Of a stretch of 18,503 nt of DNA, positions 7,189 to 13,934 are shown piece by piece. The notes below the pieces were generated by a model. It was not told the origin of the DNA. It worked only from the letters and a program-made list of their open reading frames with translations, and did not search any database. The DNA is taken from contig CAYLXH010000029.1 of the NCBI GenBank assembly GCA_964387535.1, positions 1 to 18,503 on the forward strand, given 5' to 3'. The position numbers were made by a program, and so were the translations under genes. Numbering within the stretch: position 1 is the stretch's first letter; each line of letters opens with the position of its first letter. Source of the stretch: Butyricicoccus_A sp964387535 (GTDB lineage Bacteria; Bacillota; Clostridia; Oscillospirales; Butyricicoccaceae).

Positions 7189-7223
7189 ACTTGCCGTGAA
7201 ATCGCGCAGATCCCACGGCAAGT
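7189..7223 (-). repeat. Intercistronic inverted repeat between SGNH and AT3 genes
   Basis: Perfect 10-bp arms ACTTGCCGTG (7189-7198) and CACGGCAAGT (7214-7223) with a 15-nt loop. No U-tract follows on the minus strand, so it is more likely an mRNA processing, stability or attenuation element than a full terminator. Confidence 0.7.
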
Positions 7224-7232
7224 ACCGGTTTC

Positions 7233-8741
7233 TTACTGATGTTTGTCCTCTTCCGGACGGTTCAGTCTCAGCTGACCATCCGTGCAGACAGCAACCGTAG
7301 GAGTATCCAGAATTTCGCCTGTCGTATGGTTATACAGGAACAGGTTCAATCCCTTTGCGGACATGTACTTGCGCACGCCATTGATGATAAACACCGGACG
7401 GCTGGGAGCATTTCCGCTGGGAATCGAGGTGCAGACAAACGGGAAGTCGTTGCCGAAGTGTCCCTTGAACTGCATTTCCAACTCACTTCCCGTGGCTTCC
7501 TCCACGATTCCACCCACAATGCTTCCGGCATAGGCCTTGCCCTTGAGCGTGCGGATGTCGGTCTCAATGCCGCACGTCTCCAGCGCCGCCTGCATCTCAT
7601 CCGTCCACACATCGCAGACCGCGTCATCGGTCAGCTCAATCAGGACATCATAGTCACCGGAATCAATATAACTCTCTTTCAGTTCTGTCAGATATTCTGC
7701 GACATCACTGTTGGTCAGGAAGTACGCTTCTTTGTGTTCCGCCTGATAGCGCTCCATGAGTGTCTCACTCTTGGGCGCTGTCTCACGGAAATCCGACAGC
7801 TCATAGTGCGTTGTGAGATAGTCGCCGAGTGCATCGGCAACCTTATCCGCACCGCGTACATTCATGTGCTGCGGGTCCTTAAAGTCGGAGTAATAGTTCA
7901 GCTCCAGCTTCTCGCCCCACTCCTTGGATGCATAATTGATATACGGAATCCCAAGCTCGTCCGCCAGTTCCTGCGTCTCAATATCTTTGGTTTCCGTCCA
8001 ATCTTCTTTTGGCGTCTTGATGAGAACCATCTCGATGCCGTTGTCCCTGCAGTACTGAACGTACTTCTCCAGTCCGGCCTTCTGGTAATCTACCATCTGC
8101 GGCTTCTTCAGCATCTCATCCTCGTTGTCCATGAGATCCTCATAGTTGTCAAAGGAATAGACATAGTCTGCCATACGGGTACCCATATACATCGGGCTGT
8201 CCTCCGTGGTAAACGTAAAGTCCTGCTCCTCCAGCTCCTCCCACCGGTTGTGGTACTTGATGATCGGAATCATATAGCTCAGGAATCCGTCCGCATTCTC
8301 GCTCTCCGCAATATGCTGCCGGACAATATCAATCTTATTGGAAGACAGGCGCATGGTATCCAGCGTCTGACGATAAAAGCTCTCAGAAACTTCCTCGTAC
8401 AGCTGGCTGGCGTCCAGAACCGCTACCTTGATGTCTTGTGTCTTGTCCAGTTCTCTAAGCCAGCCCAACGAACACAAAATCGCCTGGTTCGGGGAGCCGG
8501 TTGCATACGCCGAAATTCCATACTTGTCGTACAGCTCCATCGCGTTGACACAGAACACCGCCTGGCTGCTGCCGCTGATGGCAACCTCCACACTGTTGTT
8601 TTCCAGTTCATACAACTGCGCCGCTGTGTACGACTGACAGTTATTGTCAGTAAACTTTGCCGTAAACAGCTTTGTGATCGACAGAAACAGCACCACAAAG
8701 ATGGCAACGAATATGACTACTTTTGCAATTGTTTTCTTCAT
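7233..8741 (-). CDS. Membrane-anchored SGNH-type (DltD/AlgJ-like) acyltransferase with extra C-terminal domain
   Basis: A single N-terminal membrane helix (about residues 7-24) anchors the 502-residue protein; the rest should be outside. The SGNH-like part has a GSSQ nucleophile block (Ser58, with Ser59 adjacent), a GSPNQ block (82-86) and the late D-x-x-H dyad D289-P-Q-H292 followed by MN. That arrangement matches DltD and AlgJ/AlgX, which attach acyl groups to envelope polymers. Residues about 340-500 form an additional region. Its end, INGVRKY..KGLNLFLYNHTTGEILDT, is reminiscent of ILEI/FAM3-type domains, a tentative call. The ATG follows AAGG at 8 nt and lies 15 bp after the MBOAT stop. 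The gene could be named dltD-like, but the substrate differs (see the adenylation enzyme). Confidence 0.8.
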   Translation of the reverse strand: MKKTIAKVVIFVAIFVVLFLSITKLFTAKFTDNNCQSYTAAQLYELENNSVEVAISGSSQAVFCVNAMELYDKYGISAYATGSPNQAILCSLGWLRELDKTQDIKVAVLDASQLYEEVSESFYRQTLDTMRLSSNKIDIVRQHIAESENADGFLSYMIPIIKYHNRWEELEEQDFTFTTEDSPMYMGTRMADYVYSFDNYEDLMDNEDEMLKKPQMVDYQKAGLEKYVQYCRDNGIEMVLIKTPKEDWTETKDIETQELADELGIPYINYASKEWGEKLELNYYSDFKDPQHMNVRGADKVADALGDYLTTHYELSDFRETAPKSETLMERYQAEHKEAYFLTNSDVAEYLTELKESYIDSGDYDVLIELTDDAVCDVWTDEMQAALETCGIETDIRTLKGKAYAGSIVGGIVEEATGSELEMQFKGHFGNDFPFVCTSIPSGNAPSRPVFIINGVRKYMSAKGLNLFLYNHTTGEILDTPTVAVCTDGQLRLNRPEEDKHQ

Positions 8742-8756
8742 ATCAATACCTTACTC

Positions 8757-10367
8757 TTAGAACGCCATGTATACGAACGACGATGCATCGTAACCCGGTC
8801 CATAGATACCAAGGATGATGATCGAAAAGATCGCCGCGAAGTAGATCATCCAGCGCACGACCAGATTCTGCTGGCTGATAATATCACGCACCCGAACGCC
8901 GTCCTTCTCTCCGTTGATCTGCACGCGGCTGATAAAGCCGAACAGAACGATAGCGGCAATCAGGACAAAGATATTCAAAATATCCAAACCATAATCCAGC
9001 AGGCTGCCGTCGAACAGAACCCACGGATTAAACGTAATCAGAACATTCTTACAGATATACCATGTCGCACCCAGCGAACCCGGTGTGGTCAGCAGACGGC
9101 CGCCGGCGAAGATCAGCGTCGTGCGAATTGCCTGAATCGCCTTCCACGACGTGGCCTCACTGTTGATGCCCAGCTTCTGGCCGAAACGCGTGAAGTCCTC
9201 GGCAAACGAAACCGACATCAGAATCATAAAGGCATAATAGACGCCCCAGCAGACATAACCGATGCCGTTGCCATGCCAGGTGCCGGTGAGAACCCAGGTG
9301 ATGGTAACTGGAACCGCCGTGACCATAACGCGGGCCATGCGATTGGGAACCTTTCCGCGCAGCGACTTGTTCAAATTCTTGACAAATCGCGAGGTGCTGA
9401 CCGGATAATAAACATAGTCCTTGAACCAGGAGCCCAGGGACATGTGCCAGCGTCTCCACAGCTCAACAACACTCTTGGAGCAGAACGGGTGGTTGAAGTT
9501 GAGATCCAGCTCTACGCCAAACAGATCGGACGCACCGCGGGCAATATCCATGCAGCCCGAGAAGTCCGAATAGATGTATACGACATCAAGCAGCGCCGTG
9601 ATCACAAAGATCAGGCCGCCGTCTGAGCCGAGATAATTGCCGTAGACCGACTGAATAAACACATTCGCTCGGTCCGCGATGACCAGCTTTTTGAAGAAGC
9701 CCCACAGCATCAGCTGAAGGCCATACGAACAGCGTTTGCTGTCAAATCGCAGCTCCTGCTTGAGACGCTGACCCAGACGGCCATAGCGCTCAATCGGGCC
9801 CTGAAGGATATGCGGGAAGTAAATCGCATACAGCAGGAAGCGGGCGTAGTTGGTCTCGTAGTCAATCTTCTTCCAGAATACATCCAGCAGATAGCTGAGG
9901 GACGAGAACGTATAGTACGAAATGCCCAGCGGAACGATAATCATCGCTGCACTGAAGTGCGCTCCGCTGTTGAGCATCTGGACAAAGTCATCAATCGGAT
10001 TGATCAGGAACTTTGTATATTTGCTGTAGCAGAGGATGACCAGATTGAACACCAGACACAGAATGAGGAATTTCTTGGCGTGCTTTTTCGCCGCCTCCCG
10101 CATGGCTTTCTTCGCCTTGCGGTCCAGTGTCTCATCCGCGTCCAGCTTTGCATCCAGCTCGGCATAGATCTGGCCGATCTTGCGTCCGGTCAGGAATACC
10201 GTGAACGATGTAATAAAAATAAACGGAAAATATTTGATGCCGGCAATGCCGTAAAAGACAAGGCTGATGACCAGAAGCATCTTCCAACGGTGTTTCACCG
10301 GACAGGCATAAAATGCGACAAAGCTGACCGCCAGGAACACCAGAAAATCAAGTTGAATAAAAGTCAT
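8757..10367 (-). CDS. MBOAT-family membrane O-acyltransferase (DltB/AlgI-like)
   Basis: The 536-residue polytopic protein shows the AlgI/DltB core: FSSLSYLLDV (154-163), the FPHILQGPIERY region (184-195), FSGCMDIARG (269-278), LWRRWHMSLGSWFKDYVYYP (303-322) and TGTWHG with the expected catalytic His365. A charged cytoplasmic loop (about 64-98) is rich in Lys and Asp. The last residues FVYMAF (531-536) fit the F-x-Y-x-x-F end known from AlgI-like MBOATs and from the DltX microprotein. Family role: take an acyl group from the carrier protein at the inner face and hand it to an outer-surface transferase. ATG follows AGGGGAAAG. A strong hairpin separates it from the ACP gene. Confidence 0.95.
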   Translation of the reverse strand: MTFIQLDFLVFLAVSFVAFYACPVKHRWKMLLVISLVFYGIAGIKYFPFIFITSFTVFLTGRKIGQIYAELDAKLDADETLDRKAKKAMREAAKKHAKKFLILCLVFNLVILCYSKYTKFLINPIDDFVQMLNSGAHFSAAMIIVPLGISYYTFSSLSYLLDVFWKKIDYETNYARFLLYAIYFPHILQGPIERYGRLGQRLKQELRFDSKRCSYGLQLMLWGFFKKLVIADRANVFIQSVYGNYLGSDGGLIFVITALLDVVYIYSDFSGCMDIARGASDLFGVELDLNFNHPFCSKSVVELWRRWHMSLGSWFKDYVYYPVSTSRFVKNLNKSLRGKVPNRMARVMVTAVPVTITWVLTGTWHGNGIGYVCWGVYYAFMILMSVSFAEDFTRFGQKLGINSEATSWKAIQAIRTTLIFAGGRLLTTPGSLGATWYICKNVLITFNPWVLFDGSLLDYGLDILNIFVLIAAIVLFGFISRVQINGEKDGVRVRDIISQQNLVVRWMIYFAAIFSIIILGIYGPGYDASSFVYMAF

Positions 10368-10381
10368 ATCTTTCCCCTAAA

Positions 10382-10409
10382 TCGGGCGGCACATTGCTGC
10401 GCCGCCCGA
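10382..10409 (-). repeat. GC-rich intercistronic hairpin between ACP and MBOAT genes
   Basis: Perfect 9-bp arms TCGGGCGGC (10382-10390) and GCCGCCCGA (10401-10409) with a 10-nt loop. On the minus strand it is followed by TTTAGGGG, not a U-run. It may protect the 3' end of a processed adenylation-ACP message or cause partial termination, giving more ACP than MBOAT. Confidence 0.75.
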
Positions 10410-10446
10410 CCGTATCCATGATAATACCTATGCAGCCGCCGGACAA

Positions 10447-10674
10447 TCAGTCCATCAGCTCCTGAACCATTGCCCACATAGCCTCCAGAGAATCAAAATT
10501 CTCCGGAACGATGTACTCCATATCGATCTCGATATCAAACGTATCCTCCAGCTCGGTCAGGATCGAAGTCATATCAATCGAGTCGATTACCTTATCCGTA
10601 TACAGCTTCTTGGACGTATCTTCGTAGTCGATATTCGGGTTCACGCGCTTGAGCGCTTCCAACAGCTTTTCCAT
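10447..10674 (-). CDS. Acyl carrier protein (DltC-like)
   Basis: A 75-residue acidic protein with the phosphopantetheine attachment motif D-S-I-D-M (Ser32) and the usual four-helix ACP length. I chose ATG 10674 because GGAGG lies 8 nt upstream; an in-frame TTG at 10695 would put the ribosome site inside the gene. It follows the adenylation gene by about 53 bp and is its presumed partner: the activated acyl group should be loaded on the Ser32-linked phosphopantetheine and presented to the MBOAT protein. It is not next to fatty acid synthesis genes, so a dedicated carrier is more likely than AcpP. Confidence 0.92.
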   Translation of the reverse strand: MEKLLEALKRVNPNIDYEDTSKKLYTDKVIDSIDMTSILTELEDTFDIEIDMEYIVPENFDSLEAMWAMVQELMD

Positions 10675-10727
10675 AATCTTGTCCTCCAGTTTCAATATAA
10701 TATAAATCTTCTATGGTATACAATTCA

Positions 10728-12134
10728 TTACTGCGGGAGATCCTTATAGAGTACCTTGCCGGCCTCATTTTTCGGAATCTCGTCAATGATACGGACGGTA
10801 TACGCCCGCGGGTTCAAGTGGGTTCGGTCATGAATCAGCTCCATGACGGCGTCCTTGTGCGCCTCATTGGTGATGAAGATCTGCATCAGATCATCGTTGC
10901 CGGTGCTCGCACAATCCATGTCCTCAAACTCCGCCTTGACCATGCGGTCCACCTCGTCCAGATTGACACGGTTGCCAAACAGCTTGAGGAAGCGCTTTTT
11001 GCGTCCGACGACATAGTAATAGCCGTCCTCGTCACGCTTTGCCATGTCACCGGTCTCCAGACGGCCGCCGCGCTCATCGCCCTTGATCAGATCCGCGCCG
11101 CACTCGGCGTAGCCCAGCGTGACGTTGTCGCCCTCATAGACCAGTTCGCCGACAACACCCGGCTGTTCAATCGGGTTATCGTTGACGTCACGAAGAATAA
11201 ATTTGCCGCCTGGGATAACGATGCCCATGCTGCCAAACTTCTCCAGCGACTTCTCATACGGCAGATATGCCATGCGGGCGGTCGCCTCCGTCTGACCATA
11301 CATGACGACAAAGTGCTTGCCGGTTTTTTCCGCGTACTCCGCAAACTCCTTGTGAAGCTCCGGAGCCAGCTTGCCGCCTGCCTGCGTGAAGGTTTTCAGA
11401 TCCGGCAGATCCATGCGGAAAAAGCGGATGCGCTTGAGCATCTCATACGTAAATGGTACACCGCCGAATGACGTCGCCTTGTTCTCCTTCATAAAGCTCC
11501 AGAACTGCTTGGCAACGATCGGCTGCGTCGTCAGCAGCATCGTCGCGCCGACCTGCGCGTGGCTGTTGATGATCGACAGTCCATAGGTATAGTTCATCGG
11601 CAGCGTGGTAACCGGACGCTCGTCCCCGTCAATCTCCAGGTACTCAACAATCGCCTCGGCATTGGACTGAATGTTGGTATAGCTCTGGCGAACCAGCTTG
11701 GGGCTTCCGGTCGAACCGGACGTCGTCAGCAGCAGCGCCAGCTGCTCGTTCAGCGGGTAGACGGTGTCGAAATTCGTCTTGACCAGCGAGTATCCAAACC
11801 GGGACAGCACCACCGGGTACGGGTACTTTTCCAGTAACTCGTCCGGAAGGTACAGATACGATGGGCTGTACACGTCAATCAGATGTGCCGCCAGCACGTC
11901 GTTGATCTTGGCGTCCACCATCAGCGGTACAATCTTGTTGTACAGGAAGCTCAGATAACCGGCTGCAGAGCCAATGGCATTCTTGCAGAAGCAGAACACC
12001 AGGCAGCGTCCGCCGACTGCCGCACCGAGATCGTTGGCATAGGACTCCAATCCCGCATAGGTCAACGTCTCACCGTCCTCCTGAAGGAAGGCAGTCTTTT
12101 CTCCAAATTTTCCAAAACTATCGTAATAGCTCAT
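10728..12134 (-). CDS. Adenylation enzyme of the acyl-AMP ligase superfamily (DltA-like position, non-amino-acid substrate likely)
   Basis: The 468-residue ANL-family enzyme has the P-loop TSGSTGSPK (138-146), A5 YGQTEA (279-284), A7 TGD (361-363), the hinge GRKKRFLKLFGNRV (377-390) and the C-terminal catalytic Lys460 in NEAGK. It should form acyl-AMP from ATP and a carboxylic acid, then load the ACP encoded next. At the A4 position, where DltA and NRPS domains have F-D holding the substrate amine by Asp, this protein reads N-Y-T-Y-G-L-S (181-187), as in carboxylic-acid-activating ligases. It is somewhat shorter than DltA (~500 aa), mainly at the N-terminus. ATG 12134 follows GTGGAGAAAA. Confidence 0.9.
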   Translation of the reverse strand: MSYYDSFGKFGEKTAFLQEDGETLTYAGLESYANDLGAAVGGRCLVFCFCKNAIGSAAGYLSFLYNKIVPLMVDAKINDVLAAHLIDVYSPSYLYLPDELLEKYPYPVVLSRFGYSLVKTNFDTVYPLNEQLALLLTTSGSTGSPKLVRQSYTNIQSNAEAIVEYLEIDGDERPVTTLPMNYTYGLSIINSHAQVGATMLLTTQPIVAKQFWSFMKENKATSFGGVPFTYEMLKRIRFFRMDLPDLKTFTQAGGKLAPELHKEFAEYAEKTGKHFVVMYGQTEATARMAYLPYEKSLEKFGSMGIVIPGGKFILRDVNDNPIEQPGVVGELVYEGDNVTLGYAECGADLIKGDERGGRLETGDMAKRDEDGYYYVVGRKKRFLKLFGNRVNLDEVDRMVKAEFEDMDCASTGNDDLMQIFITNEAHKDAVMELIHDRTHLNPRAYTVRIIDEIPKNEAGKVLYKDLPQ

Positions 12135-12299
12135 TTTTCTCCACTTACCTCAACCTAGAATTACAGATTTTTTCAGCGGCTGCATCGCCCGGTCACAGAC
12201 CGGATGAGAGCGCTCCTTGTTTTTACATATTTGTCTAAAAACTACCGCTGTCGTTTCAACATTTTGGCTAGTTTTATTCGCATTTTTTAATCGTTTCCA
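12135..12299 (-). promoter_or_regulatory. Long 5' leader of the acylation operon
   Basis: About 158 nt lie between the predicted start of transcription and the first ATG. Within it, CCGGTC-TGT-GACCGG forms a tight hairpin, extended by CAT/ATG across a bulge (12184-12207). CAGCGG/CCGCTG (12245-12250 and 12174-12179) could enclose it. No U-tract follows, so it is not a recognisable terminator, and I cannot match it to a known riboswitch class. Confidence 0.45.
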
Positions 12300-12328
12300 A
12301 TTATATCACAGCATTTTTTCCCCGTCAA
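12300..12328 (-). promoter_or_regulatory. Promoter of the acylation operon
   Basis: Minus strand: TTGACG (12328-12323), 17-bp spacer, consensus TATAAT (12305-12300) with an extended TGA just before it. It starts only about 37 bp after the CoA-transferase stop codon, with no terminator between, so read-through from that gene is possible in addition. Confidence 0.88.
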
Positions 12329-12364
12329 CTGGACGGTTCTACAAATTAAGCCATTCTCTGCCGC

Positions 12365-13699
12365 CTATCGTCTGTTGGAGCGTCTCCACACATGCTGCTC
12401 CTGCGCTGCCCGGATCAGCTCCTCCCGGAAGTCCGGATGCGCCAGCGAGATCAGCAGCTCCGCTCGCTCCCACGTGGAACGCCCTTCCATATTAACCACA
12501 CCGTACTCCGTCGCCAGATAATACACCTGACTGCGCGGAGACGTAATGATGTCCCCCTCAAAGTGCGGGCAGATCCGCGAGTGGCGCACTCCGTTCTTGT
12601 CATGGTAAGTCGAACCCATACACAAAAACGCCTTGCCCCCGCGCGACGAGGAGGCCCCGGTCAGAAAATCCAGCTGACCGCCAGTGCCGCTGATCTGGCG
12701 CATTCCGGCGCTCTCCGAGGACACCTGACCGAACAAATCCACCGCAACACAGCTGTTAATCGAAACCATGTTGTCCAACTGCGAGATGACATGCGGGCTG
12801 TTGACGTATTCCAGCGGGAATGCCGACACAGACGGGTTTTCATTCATCCATTCATACAGCTCCCGCGACCCGATTCCAACGCCGAGCACACTCTTTCCCC
12901 GGTTGATCGTCTTGTACGCATTGGTCAGTTTCCCGGCCTTATGCATTTTGAGATACGCATCCGAACACAGTTCGGTATGCATGCCGAGATCCTTCAAGTC
13001 GGACTCCGCCAGCAGTGAGCCCACCGCGTTGGGCAGGCTTCCGATGCCGAGCTGCAGCGGAACTCCGTTTTTCATATACGGCATCAGATGTGACGCAATC
13101 TGAATGTCGGTCTCGGTCGGCTCCGGAATCTCCATATTCGGCAGCGGCGGGTGCTCGCCCTCCACAATATAATCGACCTCAGAAATATGAATGCACTCGT
13201 CGTATCCCCCGTACAGCTTGGGCAGGTGCTCGTTGATCTCCAGAATGACGACATCCGCCTTGCGCAGAATCTGACCGCAGACCCCGGTTGACGTGGAGAA
13301 ATTAAAAAACCCGTGCTTGTCCATCGGCGTAACGCTCATCATCGCTACGTTGACCGTCAGAAAGTGCTTATAATACGCGGCATTGTTGTGGAACACCATC
13401 GGGATATAATAGCACAATCCGCGGTCGCTCAGCTTTCGTTCGTACGCGGAGTAATGCCAGGTGTTATAAATAAAGTGTTCCTGGGATGGATCGCATTCTG
13501 CCACCTCAATCGGCCCAAAAATGAGATTGCCGCGAATTTTGACATCCCACAGCTCCTCTTTCCGTTTCGCGAGCGCACGGTCCAGCAGCACCGGCATGCC
13601 CAGCGAGGTGGTGTAGTCCACCCAATCCCCACTTCGAACGACCTGTACGGCCTCCTCTGGCGTGCGCAGCTTGGCACGGTATTCTCTCTGAAACTCCAT
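12365..13699 (-). CDS. CoA-transferase of the acetyl-CoA hydrolase/4-hydroxybutyrate/butyryl-CoA:acetate CoA-transferase family
   Basis: The 444-residue size and sequence follow this family. The catalytic-glutamate segment LGMHTEL carries Glu243, and the stretch SGTGGQLDFLTGAS (337-350) and the end HPDFREELIRAA...VWRRSN are strongly reminiscent of butyryl-CoA:acetate CoA-transferases of butyrate producers. Such enzymes swap CoA between acyl-CoA and acetate in the cytoplasm. Butyryl-CoA and 4-hydroxybutyryl-CoA enzymes are hard to tell apart by eye, so no gene symbol is given. It has a -10 at 13756-13751 of its own. It is upstream of, and co-directional with, the acylation operon. Confidence 0.9.
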   Translation of the reverse strand: MEFQREYRAKLRTPEEAVQVVRSGDWVDYTTSLGMPVLLDRALAKRKEELWDVKIRGNLIFGPIEVAECDPSQEHFIYNTWHYSAYERKLSDRGLCYYIPMVFHNNAAYYKHFLTVNVAMMSVTPMDKHGFFNFSTSTGVCGQILRKADVVILEINEHLPKLYGGYDECIHISEVDYIVEGEHPPLPNMEIPEPTETDIQIASHLMPYMKNGVPLQLGIGSLPNAVGSLLAESDLKDLGMHTELCSDAYLKMHKAGKLTNAYKTINRGKSVLGVGIGSRELYEWMNENPSVSAFPLEYVNSPHVISQLDNMVSINSCVAVDLFGQVSSESAGMRQISGTGGQLDFLTGASSSRGGKAFLCMGSTYHDKNGVRHSRICPHFEGDIITSPRSQVYYLATEYGVVNMEGRSTWERAELLISLAHPDFREELIRAAQEQHVWRRSNRR

Positions 13700-13750
13700 C
13701 GCGTATCACCTCATCGTCGTCTGTTGCACTCTGTGACGTTCTTCTCTTGT

Positions 13751-13756
13751 AGTATA
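13751..13756 (-). promoter_or_regulatory. Probable -10 of the CoA-transferase promoter
   Basis: Minus strand TATACT about 50 bp ahead of the start codon; the hexamer 17 bp upstream is a poor -35 (TTTCGT). An inverted repeat TGCCAAAT (13780-13787)/ATTTGGCA (13815-13822) lies just upstream, between this gene and the divergent MATE gene, and could bind a regulator of both. Confidence 0.45.
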
Positions 13757-13934
13757 CACGAATTCCGTACAAAACGAAATGCCAAATTTCGGGTATTCCC
13801 ATCGCCGACTGCCCATTTGGCAAGACCACAGATATCCGTTGACTTCTCCTCATCGGCGTGCTTTAATAATCAATGATGTGTCACCCTGTTTTCGACCATC
13901 TGTCACTCTGTCTGACACAAGGAGGCGAAGTCCT

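Noticed and set aside
7239..9626. A very long open frame (795 codons) on the plus strand across the SGNH and MBOAT genes
   Set aside because: It is antisense to two clear genes, has a basic, His/Arg/Gln-rich composition typical of mirror frames in G+C-biased codons, no ribosome site and no family motif.
7233..12134. Annotating the operon simply as dltABCD for teichoic acid D-alanylation
   Set aside because: Gene order differs (A-C-B-D plus AT3 and thioesterase), no dltX is present, and the adenylation enzyme has Gly where DltA has the amine-binding Asp.
12135..12299. T-box or known riboswitch in the operon leader
   Set aside because: No T-box antiterminator consensus, no terminator with U-tract and no recognisable riboswitch core was found.
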